A stretch of 64,000 nucleotides of DNA from Pedobacter arcticus A12 (GCF_000302595.1 NZ_JH947126.1:711223-775222); one strand, 5' to 3'. Counted from the first letter of the stretch, positions 18,204 to 27,834 are shown. Notes: generated by a model from the letters alone, not told the origin. Numbers and translations are program-made.

Positions 18204-19115
18204 ATGAAAAATAATTACACGCTCGGCGTATTATTTACAAGTTTCTTAGCTTTCACGTCATTACAAGTTGCAGCTCAAGATCAACCACAACAAGCGGTAG
18301 CAAACACTCCCGCAAAAAGTATCTTCAAATTAAACAATACCAGAAACTACAGTAACAAAGGCAAAATATATGTGCATTGGGGCTACAACTTTTCTTGGTA
18401 TGGCAACAGCGATATTCGATTCTACGGGCCCAACTACGATTTTACGTTAAAAGATGTTGTTGCAAAACACCGACCTACAAAACTTGATTTAACTTATATC
18501 AACCCTTTAGAAATCACCATTCCACAGTTCAATTTTCACTTTGGTTATTATTTTAAAGATAATTATACCGTGTCCATCGGTTGGGACCACATGAAATACG
18601 TTGCACAAATCCCCCAAACTGTAAAAGTTGATGGCTATATTGGTGCGTCCATTTCCGATCCGGCAAATCCTATTATTGTACCGGCAAAATATGTGGGCGT
18701 TTATAACAACGATGATTTAGCAGTAGATACCGACATGCTTACTTATGAACACACAGATGGTTTCAATTATGTAAGTGCCGAAATTGAACGCTACGACGAT
18801 GTTTGGGTGGCAAAAAACCACAAACAATCATTTAATATAGAAACAGGCCTTGGCGCAGGTTTTCATATTCCACGTACAGATGCACATTTGTTTGGAGTTG
18901 GCGCAAACCACTTTTGGAATTTTGCAGGCTATGGCGTATCTGCAAAAGTAGGTGGTAAATTTTTCTTTAACCGTCACCTGTTTTTTCAAGGTAGTTTAAA
19001 GGCTGGCTGGGCTAACCTTACCAAAATTCACACAACAGGCAGAAACAGCTTTGATAACGCTAAACAAAAAATCAGCTCTTTAGAAAACTATTACGTTTTA
19101 GGGTATCGATTTTAA
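18204..19115 (+). CDS. Predicted outer-membrane beta-barrel protein
   Basis: A 303-residue protein with a signal peptide (MKNNYTLGV...LQVAAQ, cut about residue 24). Alternating aromatic beta strands follow throughout, for example YVHWGYNFSWYG and FNFHFGYYF, with a terminal aromatic strand YYVLGYRF as in outer-membrane barrels. Function unknown. Single gene between two terminators. Confidence 0.65.
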   Translation: MKNNYTLGVLFTSFLAFTSLQVAAQDQPQQAVANTPAKSIFKLNNTRNYSNKGKIYVHWGYNFSWYGNSDIRFYGPNYDFTLKDVVAKHRPTKLDLTYINPLEITIPQFNFHFGYYFKDNYTVSIGWDHMKYVAQIPQTVKVDGYIGASISDPANPIIVPAKYVGVYNNDDLAVDTDMLTYEHTDGFNYVSAEIERYDDVWVAKNHKQSFNIETGLGAGFHIPRTDAHLFGVGANHFWNFAGYGVSAKVGGKFFFNRHLFFQGSLKAGWANLTKIHTTGRNSFDNAKQKISSLENYYVLGYRF

Positions 19116-19136
19116 ACCCAAAATATTTCCATGCTT

Positions 19137-19180
19137 AAGCCTGAGTTTTTTATTAGAAAGAACTCAGGCTTTTCTGTTTT
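19137..19180 (+). terminator. Strong intrinsic terminator
   Basis: AAGCCTGAGTT and AACTCAGGCTT form an 11-bp perfect stem, followed by TTCTGTTTT. Ends the barrel-protein transcript. Confidence 0.85.
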
Positions 19181-19183
19181 ATA

Positions 19184-19276
19184 AAGCCTGTCCCGGCTAT
19201 TCACTGCAAATCCTCGCTTCGTTTCACTCGCTGTGGGTTTTCCGTTGCTATCCGGCTTAGGGACACTGGGCTTGTG
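19184..19276. repeat. Extragenic imperfect palindromic repeat
   Basis: A block bounded by TGTCCCGGCTATT and TATCCGGCTTAGGGACA, with TGTCCC/GGGACA as outer inverted repeat and TTCCGTTGC inside. It has the layout of extragenic palindromic elements I associate with Sphingobacteriaceae genomes, and resembles in layout the block at 32987-33080. Confidence 0.45.
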
Positions 19277-19641
19277 CTTATCATTTAATTTCAACAGCGA
19301 ATTAAAATTTGAGTTTAAATAAATGTCCTTATAAACCAAAAAGCGATTCAGTTGCTATTATGCAACAAATGATTATTATAAATAAAATGCTAAACTTTGC
19401 GCTAAGTCGCCAAATCACTGATTAAAACTGGTAAGAGGTCGCTTTTTAGCGGTCTCATAAATCTTTACAGGCAAACAGAGGACTGTGCCAGGAATTAAAA
19501 AAATGATGTAAATTACCGTGTCAGCTGACTTTACAGATAAATTAAAATAATAAAAAAGATAACAACCCAGATTAAAGTAGAATTCTTAAATTGAGTTGGA
19601 TTAAAACATTCTGAACAATCCATAACGATTTAATAAGGAAC
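19277..19641. other. Intergenic spacer upstream of the YjdF-like gene
   Basis: No coding frame is supported. It contains a GAGGTCGCT/AGCGGTCTC imperfect hairpin (about 19435-19457) and the first copy of a dispersed repeat at 19478-19545. The last 100 bp are AT-rich leader. Confidence 0.5.
19478..19545. repeat. Dispersed repeat, copy A
   Basis: Shares GGACTgTGcCaGGaATTAAAAAA and CTTtACAGATAAATTA, in the same order and spacing, with copy B at 20856-20932. No open frame. Confidence 0.55.
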
Positions 19642-20256
19642 ATGAAAAAACACTATATTCTCATCATCTTCTTTTTTGTAGGGCTTTTAAGTTCCGCAAT
19701 AAACCCTCATGTTTATCTCACTTGGCTGATGGAAGTATTTCCGGCCATAATTGGTCTAGTGATCCTAATTTTTACATTTAAAAGCTTCCAATTTTCTTAC
19801 TTAACCTATGTTTTCATATTAATACACTGCTATATTCTATTTATAGGCGGGCATTACACGTACGCTAAAGTCCCTTTATTCGACTGGATTAAAGAAGCAC
19901 TTGATCAAAACAGAAACAACTACGACAAAGTAGGGCATTTTATACAAGGGTTTGTGCCAGCTATGATTGCTCGAGAATTATTTATTAGGAAACACATCGT
20001 TAAGGAAAGATCTTGGTTAGCTTTTTTCACAATTTGTACCTGCGTTACAATAAGTGTTTTGTATGAATTTTTAGAATGGCTTATTGCTATTGTATCTGGC
20101 GAGTCGGCAGAGTCATTCCTCGGCACTCAAGGTTATGTTTGGGATACGCAATCTGACATGCTTTACGCAATGATTGGCGCAATATGCATGGTATTGTTTT
20201 TAGCGAAACTGCAAGATAAGCAACTCATGAAAATAAAAGCAAAACCAATTTCCTAG
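19642..20256 (+). CDS. DUF2238 (YjdF-like) membrane protein
   Basis: A 204-residue inner-membrane protein with about six helices. The conserved blocks of the DUF2238/YjdF family are clear: GGHYTYAKVPLFDW, YDKVGHFIQGF, YEFLEWLIA and FLGTQGYVWDTQSDM. Polar and charged residues inside these blocks suggest a catalytic or ion-binding site, but no biochemical role is established that I can rely on. Stands alone at the edge of the decayed accessory zone. Confidence 0.8.
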   Translation: MKKHYILIIFFFVGLLSSAINPHVYLTWLMEVFPAIIGLVILIFTFKSFQFSYLTYVFILIHCYILFIGGHYTYAKVPLFDWIKEALDQNRNNYDKVGHFIQGFVPAMIARELFIRKHIVKERSWLAFFTICTCVTISVLYEFLEWLIAIVSGESAESFLGTQGYVWDTQSDMLYAMIGAICMVLFLAKLQDKQLMKIKAKPIS

Positions 20257-20302
20257 CTGTATTTGATTATATTCATTGAATCTTCCAATAAATTCAAAAA
20301 CG

Positions 20303-20758
20303 ATGAGAGCGTATTTAATATTAATAATAGCTAGTTTTTTGATGGCTTCCGCCTGCAAAACAGTTCAAACAGAACAGACTGATAATTCTGATCTGGTGAT
20401 TAAAACAGGATTCATTTGCGGTTGGGGTTCCGGGCAAGATTCTATGGAAGTAACGCAAAAAGCTGTAAAGTATATTTATTACGTCCCAAGGAAATCTTCA
20501 CAAGCTCAAATCACTAAAACAAGAGCAATTTCAGATGCTGAATGGACCGAAATATCAAGCGCCGTAAATATGGCTGACTTTGTAAAGCTCGATTATAAAA
20601 CATGCAACGTTTGTGTTGACGGTTGTGATGAATGGATATCAATAGAAAAAGGAAAACTATCGCATCAAATCACATTCAACAAAGGGGAAAAGATTAATTC
20701 TATAGGTAAACTACAAATTCAATTAGCCAAATTGAGAGCAGAATTTAATCCAAATTAA
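20303..20758 (+). CDS. Predicted lipoprotein
   Basis: A 151-residue secreted protein starting MRAYLILIIASFLMASACKT, a lipoprotein signal with C18 as the acylated residue. The start at 20303 is chosen because an upstream in-frame extension from 20276 would put polar residues before the signal. The mature part contains CNVCVDGCDEW, four closely spaced cysteine/aspartate residues that could form a disulfide or bind metal. Family not recognised. Confidence 0.6.
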   Translation: MRAYLILIIASFLMASACKTVQTEQTDNSDLVIKTGFICGWGSGQDSMEVTQKAVKYIYYVPRKSSQAQITKTRAISDAEWTEISSAVNMADFVKLDYKTCNVCVDGCDEWISIEKGKLSHQITFNKGEKINSIGKLQIQLAKLRAEFNPN

Positions 20759-20788
20759 ATTTAAGATTTCTTTGAACATGCTCCAGCT

Positions 20789-20819
20789 GTTCGACATGTT
20801 AGCGTAGCGTATGTCGAAC
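20789..20819. repeat. Hairpin-forming inverted repeat
   Basis: GTTCGACAT and ATGTCGAAC form a 9-bp perfect stem around a GTTAGCGTAGCGT loop. No T tract follows, so it is an extragenic palindrome and probably not a terminator. Confidence 0.5.
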
Positions 20820-20855
20820 TTATATATAAAATGGATGCAATACACTGTTAAAAAA

Positions 20856-20932
20856 AGAGGACTTTGTCCGGCATTAAAAAACAATATAAATCCCCTCATA
20901 AACCGAACTTAACAGATAAATTACACCTCAAT
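20856..20932. repeat. Dispersed repeat, copy B
   Basis: Matches copy A (19478-19545) across both ends: GGACTtTGtCcGGcATTAAAAAA and CTTaACAGATAAATTA. Lies directly upstream of the Bro-N pseudogene. Confidence 0.55.
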
Positions 20933-20954
20933 TCAAATTAATAATGCCTACCCA

Positions 20955-22006
20955 ATGGAAAAAGAAAACACCATAAAAATATTTGAAGAAAAAAAAGTTC
21001 GCTCATTATGGGATAACGAGAAAGAGAAATGGCACATATCAATTGTGGATGTAGTAGGTATTTTAACGGATAGCCCCAATCCGAATAATTATTGGAAAGT
21101 TTTATAAAACCGATTAAAGAGAGATGGAAGTCAGTTGGTTACAAACTGTAACCAACTGAAAATGCAATCTACCGATGGGAAGTTTTATAAAACTGACTTG
21201 CAGGCACTGAATAACTTTTCCGCCTCATTCAGTCAATTCCATCACCCAAAGCAGAGCCTTTTAAACTTTGGTTGTCACAAGTGGCTTCCGAAAGATTGGA
21301 CGAAATGCAAGATCCAGAACTAGGCATTGACAGGGCTTTGGAACAATACTTACAACTGGGCTATTCGGAAAGCTGGATTAACCAAAGACTTAAAAGTATT
21401 GAAATACGAAAAGAATTGACCGACGAATGGAAAAAGAGAGGTTTAAAAGAAGGCGTTCAGTTTGCAACGCTTACAGACATTATAACCAAATCTTGGAGCG
21501 ATAAAAGCACAAAAGAATACAAAGTATTGAAAGGTTTGAAGAAAGAAAATCTAAGAAGCTGTCTAAAATTATATTGCAATTTCTTTTATAGGTTTCGTTT
21601 TGAGGAAAAGAGCGCCCACCACAGTTCATGTTGAACGGAGTGAAACATCTCACTCGAAAGACTTATACGCATCGCATGGCAACCTGAATGTGAGATGTCT
21701 CGTTGCCTCGACACGAAAATTCTTAATATATATTATTGAGTCGTTTTTAGACAGCTTCTAAGAGACAATATGACTAATACCGAGCTGATTTTAAATATGC
21801 TTGCAGAAGCTTCTACCAAAGACATTTCAGTGGCGATAAATCCAGAAACATTTGAAGATAGTAAAAAAGTAGCCAAGCAAGGTGGAAACGTAGCCAAAGT
21901 TGCAAGAAAGGAGTTGGAAGCAAGAACAGGAAAAAAAGTAGTTTCTTCGTTAAATGCTAAATCTGCATTACAGTTAAAAAATAAAAAAGGAGAAGAGCCA
22001 AATTAA
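20955..22006 (+). pseudogene. Bro-N domain protein, decayed
   Basis: The gene resembles chromosomal Bro-N (phage antirepressor-like) proteins. It reads KVRSLWDNEKEKWHISIVDV, a TAA at 21105-21107, then DGSQLVTNCNQLKM. A one-base loss near 21195-21212 (with a further in-frame TAA at 21212) shifts to RLIQSIPSPKAEPFKLWL and GYSESWINQRLKSIEIRKEL. At 21555 a 204-bp MITE-like insert interrupts KENLR|DNMTNTELIL, and the tail continues to 22006 in the same frame. Two stops, one frameshift and one insertion make it non-functional. The intact ancestor would have about 280 residues. Confidence 0.82.
21555..21758. mobile_element. MITE-like insertion in the Bro-N pseudogene
   Basis: A 204-bp non-coding element bounded by inverted repeats GAAGCTGTCTAAAA (left) and TTTTTAGACAGCTTC (right), flanked by a direct TAA duplication (21552-21554 and 21759-21761). 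Removing the element plus one TAA rejoins the host codons in frame. Inside, CATCTCAC and GTGAGATG form a second inverted pair. No transposase is encoded, so movement would need one in trans. The termini and 3-bp TNA target recall IS5-group elements; this is inference. Confidence 0.8.
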
Positions 22007-22827
22007 TATACCACCAAAAATAATTTAGGTTATAACGTTCTCAACCGAATAACGAGCTGTTTTGGATAAATATAACATGGAATATGATGAACTATAAGTT
22101 GGGATTAGATGAAATTCACCCCAACGGTCAGTCATGTTCCGCAGGGCATGTCCAACTCAAAAATAAATTGGATTTGCAATCCACCTAAAAACCAGCCCAC
22201 GGTTTCAATTATCTTTCGTTATCCATAATATACAAAACACCGGCAATAGCTGATACAAGCTCCATTAGCATCAATAAAAAAACAAAAAATAAGACGATTT
22301 ATCAGTAACGTTTAATAAATCGTGTGCGTATACGTATCTTCGCAATCCTAATCAAACACAATTAAAAAAATTAAAAAAACAACCTCTTGCTCTTGACCAT
22401 AAGATAGTTTTTCTAATTAATCATGCTAAAAAGTGTACCTACACCATTAACTAATTTATTATGAAATCATCCCATTTGAAAAATTTATTGCAAGTACCTT
22501 TAGGTTTATTTTATAACCTCTCACTTTGCGAAAGCAAAATTATTTACAGCTTCATCACCAAGCTTCTCACTCTTCCTCCGTTTGACTGCATAAGTAGAAA
22601 CAATTGCAACCATCCCTTGATCAAAGTTAATATTTACGCATTTTACAAACACTTTTACTTCGCAGGACTTGGTGTAAATACCAATTCCGCTTAACCTCGA
22701 AATATAAGGCTACTTAGTTCTACGCATTACAGAACACGGCCTATCTCTTTTAAATACAATACAATAAAACCAACTAACATTCAAATAGCAGATCAATTCA
22801 TTTATTAGCTTAATCAACCATCAAACC
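22007..22827. other. Non-coding stretch before the discoidin pseudogene
   Basis: No reliable gene is visible. Structure seen: a small TGGATT/AATCCA hairpin (22169-22183), an ACGATTTAT/ATAAATCGT stem (22294-22323), a CGTGTGCGTATACG palindrome-like site (22321-22334) and an adjoining TATCTTCG box (22335-22342) that could be a -7 element. A 77-codon frame at 22461 has no recognisable features. The stretch probably holds the promoter of the pseudogene at 22828. Confidence 0.5.
22311..22342 (+). promoter_or_regulatory. Candidate promoter with operator-like palindrome
   Basis: TTT at 22311 and TATCTTCG at 22335-22342 are spaced about 21 bp, as in Bacteroidota promoters. CGTGTGCGTATACG between them matches 10 of 14 positions of the repeated site at 60650 and 60760. 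It could be a LacI-type operator; this is by inspection only. Confidence 0.35.
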
Positions 22828-24618
22828 ATGAAAAAAAACAACCACCTACAAACTACATTGCTCAACATCAAAAAGACAGCGAAGTCTCAAATCGGTAAGT
22901 CTAGATTGTCAAAAACTTTAAAGAAAGCTTTTTTAACCTTCACGATTTTTGCATCGTCTTTTTTCCTACCCTCACTTGCGATGTTTCTTATCACCAACCT
23001 AGCGCTATAGACACCAGCTACGAGCGATAGCGTTTTATCTGGCTCCTACCCTGCAGCAAACGGAAATGATGGAAGTATTTCCACGCTCTGGTATAGTCAA
23101 GACGGAGCCCCTTTCCCGAGGTGGTATGCGGTGGACCTAGGCGTAGCAACCTCTTTTAATAGGTGGATAGTAAAATCTAGCTTTCCCCGCAACGCCGATT
23201 ATGAATTGCAAACAAGTACCAATGGTGTAACCTACACAACCATTGCTTATCCAGAGGCTAAAGTAATTAACAACTTAGGAAATCAGTCATCTATGACACT
23301 AACGGGTAATGTTACGGCCAGGTATGTCCGTGTATTGTTCACAAAAAACATAGAGAATGACAACAACTCATCAAGCCAAGTTGCTGAATTTGAATTAAAG
23401 CTAATACCAACATATCCTCCAACACTAATTACCAACGTTCCAACATTAATAGCTACTACCAGTGTTACACTTGGTGGCCAAGTAACCGATGATGGTGAAA
23501 CTTTAGTGACTGAACGAGGTATTGTTTATGCAACAGGCATCAATCCAACAACTGCAAATACAAAAGTCAAAATTGGCGACAACCTTGGTTCGTTTTCAAA
23601 AAGTATAACTGGATTAACTCCTAACACCACGTATTACACTAGGGCTTACGCAATTAATAACCAAGGAACGGCTTACGGCACCAACGAGATCAAAACAGTG
23701 GTAAAAACCCAAGACGGTACAACTACCAAAACCTACACAGTTATTGTAAATAGAGCGCCAAGTAGCGATGCAAATCTATCAGCATTGACAATTAGCTCAG
23801 GAACATTGAGTCCAACTTTCGGTTCCTCAACTACTTCGTATTCTGCAAATGTACCGAATGAGGTAAGTGGCATTAAGGTAAACCCGACTGTATCACAATC
23901 TGATGCCCTGATAGAAGCAAGAGTAAACGGCGGTACATATACCATTTTAACAAGTGGTGCATCTTCCAGCTCGTTGCCATTGAACGTAGGTTCAAATACC
24001 ATAGAAGTGAACGTTACTGCCCAAGACGGTGGCACTCTAAAAACGTACACGGTTAGCGTAACCAGAGCAGATATTTTGTCGGTAGCGTTGAATAATTATA
24101 CCGCAAAACTACAGTCAAACGGAACAGTACTTTTAAACTGGGATACCTTTTCTGAAACAAAAAATGATTACTTCGAAGTTTTACGCTCAGTAGATGGACT
24201 AAGTTTTATTGTTTTAGAAACGATAAAAGGAAACGGAACGAGCAATCAACGCAACCAATACAGCTTCTTAGACAAATACCCCCAAGCTGGAAATAATTAC
24301 TATAAGCTGGTTCAATCAGATTTAGATGGAACAAGAAAAGAGCTTGGCATCAGAACAGTTAAGGCAAGCCTGTCTTCCGAAACTGAAATAGCTGTTTACC
24401 CAAACCCAACTAATGATGTGGTAAAAATAAGCTTTGCTAAAGGGAAATTTACTACTGCTAGTTTGGTCGATTTATCCGGAAAAACGCTTCGGAAGAAGAC
24501 CATAAACCACCTGCAAGGCGATCTAGAATTTGACATGAGCAATTTAGCAAGTGCTATTTATATGCTAAAACTAGAAGGTCAGGAAAAAACAGTAAGTAAA
24601 CAAATCATTAAAAACTAG
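22828..24618 (+). pseudogene. Secreted discoidin/T9SS protein with in-frame TAG
   Basis: One frame of about 596 codons is broken by TAG at 23008-23010. Before the stop lie an N-terminal basic leader and hydrophobic signal (AFLTFTIFASSFFLPSLA). The sequence NLAL-stop-TPATSDSVLSGSYPAANG then matches the start of an F5/8 type C (discoidin) domain, so AAG to TAG is likely. Next come an Fn3-like block with a GIVYATGINPTT motif, a cadherin-like block (KTYTVIVNRAPSSDANLSAL), a domain shared with the protein at 36488, and a T9SS type A sorting tail ending SKQIIKN. It would have been exported across the outer membrane. The downstream 495 codons lack a signal. Confidence 0.75.
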
Positions 24619-24634
24619 CAATCACTAAAAAAAT

Positions 24635-24670
24635 ATGGCTCGAACAGATGATGTTCGAGCCATTTTGTAT
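24635..24670 (+). terminator. Terminator after the discoidin pseudogene
   Basis: ATGGCTCGAAC and GTTCGAGCCAT form an 11-bp stem, followed by TTTGTATTTT. The following 250 bp up to the second aconitase show no supported gene. Confidence 0.85.
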
Positions 24671-24919
24671 TTTAAAATTTCTGGCTTCCTGTACGAAAAT
24701 CTTGGTAAACTTTAAAGGCGATGATCAACAATCCAGAGAATTCCTCTGTAAAGCCATTTCCAATTCTCTATTCTCTTAACTTTTCGCCCAAAATTTGGTA
24801 TCTTGAGTGACGCATGCTGATCTGCTAAGCAATTTCAAAAATTTCTGTTTTGGCATCATCCATGTGCGTTTTGATAAATTCCTTCATCAACGGATTACCC
24901 AATCCTTAAAAATAGCATT

Positions 24920-27715
24920 ATGGCAACAGATATCTTCAACATTAAAAAAAACCTAAACATTAACGGTAAAGAAGTGGGCTATTACAGTTTGCCTGAACTT
25001 CAAAAACAAGGATTTAATATTGAAAAACTCCCTTTCTCTATCCGAATACTGTTAGAAAACGCTTTACGAAATTTTGATGATTTTGCTGTTACCAAAGAAA
25101 ACATAGAAACCATTTTACACTGGAAACCCGAAGGCTCTGACAAGGATATTCCGTTTAAACCCGCCCGTGTTTTAATGCAGGACTTTACAGGCGTTCCGGC
25201 GGTGGTAGATATTGCAGCTTTACGTGAAGAGGTAGCCAGAAAAGGGAAAGACCCAAATACCATTAACCCATTAGTACCCGTAGATTTGGTCATCGATCAT
25301 TCTGTACAGGTGGATTATTTCGGGACAGAATATGCTTACGAACGCAATATTGATAAAGAGTACGGCAGAAACCAAGAGCGGTATCAGTTTTTAAAATGGG
25401 CTCAAAACTCGTTTGATAACTTCAGCGTTGTGCCTCCCGGCATGGGAATCTGCCACCAAGTAAACCTCGAGTATCTTTCAAAAGGCGTAATTGAACGTAA
25501 TGGAGAAGTTTTTCCAGATACTTTGGTGGGGACAGATAGCCACACACCAATGGTCAATGGAATTGGTGTGGTTGCCTGGGGTGTTGGCGGTATTGAAGCC
25601 GAAGCGGCTATTCTTGGTCAGCCTTTGTATTTCATCATGCCAGAAGTGATTGGGTTAAAACTAACTGGTAAACTTCCTTTAGGGTCAACCGCTACGGATT
25701 TAGTGTTGACCATTGCCAATTTATTAAGGAAGTTGGGTGTAGTTGGAAAGTTTGTAGAAGTATTTGGTTCGGGCGTAGCTAACCTTTCTGTACCAGACAG
25801 GGCAACTATCGGCAACATGTCGCCAGAGTTTGGAAGCACCATCACTTACTTCCCTATTGATGATAAAACTTTGGAGTATATGCGTAAAAGCAACCGTTCT
25901 GCCGAACAAATTAATTTGGTAGAAACCTATTGCAAAACCAATATGCTATGGAGAGAAAACGAAGATAAAATCGTTTACACGGATGTGCTGGAGCTAGACC
26001 TATCCACAATAGAACCCACCGTTGCAGGACCAAAAAGACCGCAAGATAAAATCCTGTTAAAGGACTTTAAAAATAAATTCATCGATTTATTGGCAGAATC
26101 TTTTGATCGCCAATACATCTCTCAAAAAGACAGAGACATCGAAAAATCTATCATTAGGTTTGATAATGAAGGTGGCGATTTACCAGTTTCCAAAACTAAA
26201 AAATCCGTAGGAATCGAAGACACAGAGATGGAAACCAAAGAAAAAGATGGATTAAAAACCGTTTGGATCACACGAGGCGATGAAAAGTTTATGCTTTCGG
26301 ATGGCGCTGTCGCCATTGCCGCCATAACATCTTGTACTAACACTTCCAACCCATTTGTAATGGTTGGCGCCGGCATGGTCGCTAAAAAAGCTCGTGAAAA
26401 AGGAATTGACGTAAAACCTTGGGTAAAAACATCACTCGCTCCGGGTTCAAAAGTGGTTACAGATTATTTAGAAAAAGCAGATTTATTGAAGGATTTGGAA
26501 GCATTGCAGTTCCACTTGGTGGGTTATGGCTGTACTTCCTGCATTGGCAACTCCGGACCTTTGCCACCACATATCGCGAAAGCGGTAGAAGATGAAAACT
26601 TAATTGTTGCTTCCGTATTATCTGGAAACCGGAATTTCGAAGCGAGGATTCATCCACAGGTAAAAATGAATTTTTTAATGTCGCCAATGTTGGTAGTTGC
26701 TTATGCCCTTGCCGGGCGAGTTGACATCGACTTGATCAACGAACCACTTAGCTTTGATTCCAATTTGGAACCTGTGTTTCTAAAGGATATTTGGCCCAGC
26801 GATGATGAGATTAATGAGGTTTTGAGCCGAGTGCTCTCCCCTACCGATTTTGCAAAAAACTACGATACCATTTTCGAGGGAAATGAAATTTGGAGAAATC
26901 TGGAAGTGCCAAAAGGTAAATTATACGATTGGAATTCGGATTCTACGTATATAAAAGAGATCCCTTTTTTCCATGGTATTTCCGAAGAGCCGGAGCAGCT
27001 CAGCGATATTAAAAACGCAAACGCTTTACTGGTATTAGGCGATAGCGTAACTACCGACCATATCTCTCCCGCTGGCGCATTTAGTGAAACATCTGCTTCT
27101 GGGAAATATTTACTATCAAAAGGAGTTTCTCAAGAAAACTTTAATTCGTATGGTTCACGCCGTGGAAACGATGAAGTGATGGTTCGTGGAACTTTCGCCA
27201 ACGTCCGCATTAAAAATAAGTTAGCCAATAATGAAGGTGGATTCACCAAGTTTCTACCTACCGGAGAAGAACTTGGCGTTTATGATGCTGCACAGAAATA
27301 TAAAGAAGCGCAAATTCCGTTAATGGTATTGGCTGGCAAAGAATACGGAAGCGGCTCATCCAGAGACTGGGCAGCAAAAGGAACCTTTTTACTGGGGATA
27401 AAAGCTGTATTAGCCGAAAGTTACGAACGCATACACCGGAGCAATTTGGTAGGCTTAGGTGTTTTGCCACTTCAATACAAAGCTGGTGAAACAGCCAGCA
27501 CTCTCGGTTTAACCGGAAAAGAAACTTTTACCATCACAGGAATTGCAAACGATATTAAACCGCTTAAAGAACTGGAAATTGTTGCCACCGATAACAATGG
27601 AAAAGAACTCAAATTTTCTGCGATTGCCAGGCTAGATTCAAACATAGAAATTGAATATTACCGCAACGGAGGTATTTTGCAATATGTGTTGCGCCAGTTT
27701 TTACAGAAAGCTTAA
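24920..27715 (+). CDS. acnA: Aconitate hydratase, AcnA/IRP1-type
   Basis: Second citrate/isocitrate isomerase, 931 residues, of the AcnA/IRP1 class. Cluster cysteines are C472 in TSCTNTS and C538 and C541 in GCTSCIG. Other family blocks seen are GTDSHTPMVNGIGVVAWGVGG, read here as GTDSHTPMVNG plus WGVGG, and GSGSSRDWAAKG near the C terminus. It is longer than the 755-residue enzyme at 15850. In other bacteria AcnA is often the stress-stable form and can bind RNA without its cluster; neither is shown here. Not adjacent to citrate synthase or isocitrate dehydrogenase. Confidence 0.94.
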   Translation: MATDIFNIKKNLNINGKEVGYYSLPELQKQGFNIEKLPFSIRILLENALRNFDDFAVTKENIETILHWKPEGSDKDIPFKPARVLMQDFTGVPAVVDIAALREEVARKGKDPNTINPLVPVDLVIDHSVQVDYFGTEYAYERNIDKEYGRNQERYQFLKWAQNSFDNFSVVPPGMGICHQVNLEYLSKGVIERNGEVFPDTLVGTDSHTPMVNGIGVVAWGVGGIEAEAAILGQPLYFIMPEVIGLKLTGKLPLGSTATDLVLTIANLLRKLGVVGKFVEVFGSGVANLSVPDRATIGNMSPEFGSTITYFPIDDKTLEYMRKSNRSAEQINLVETYCKTNMLWRENEDKIVYTDVLELDLSTIEPTVAGPKRPQDKILLKDFKNKFIDLLAESFDRQYISQKDRDIEKSIIRFDNEGGDLPVSKTKKSVGIEDTEMETKEKDGLKTVWITRGDEKFMLSDGAVAIAAITSCTNTSNPFVMVGAGMVAKKAREKGIDVKPWVKTSLAPGSKVVTDYLEKADLLKDLEALQFHLVGYGCTSCIGNSGPLPPHIAKAVEDENLIVASVLSGNRNFEARIHPQVKMNFLMSPMLVVAYALAGRVDIDLINEPLSFDSNLEPVFLKDIWPSDDEINEVLSRVLSPTDFAKNYDTIFEGNEIWRNLEVPKGKLYDWNSDSTYIKEIPFFHGISEEPEQLSDIKNANALLVLGDSVTTDHISPAGAFSETSASGKYLLSKGVSQENFNSYGSRRGNDEVMVRGTFANVRIKNKLANNEGGFTKFLPTGEELGVYDAAQKYKEAQIPLMVLAGKEYGSGSSRDWAAKGTFLLGIKAVLAESYERIHRSNLVGLGVLPLQYKAGETASTLGLTGKETFTITGIANDIKPLKELEIVATDNNGKELKFSAIARLDSNIEIEYYRNGGILQYVLRQFLQKA

Positions 27716-27834
27716 CCGGAAGCTTTTTTAGTATTTGAGGGAGACTTATTTTAATCTCGATTTATTTTAGGTACACTATTCGCATAGTTTTTCATTTATT
27801 AACGAGAAACAATGCGAACCCGAAAAATTTAATC

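Noticed and set aside
22461-22694. Open frame of 77 codons (MKSSHLKNLL...)
   Set aside because: No recognisable domain or signal peptide, unusual composition, and surrounded by decayed sequence. Left as non-coding.
24683-24895. Minus-strand frame MKEFIKTHMDDAKTEIF...MRHSRYQ with two stops
   Set aside because: It has a faint HTH look, but two stops in 76 codons are expected by chance and no family could be named.
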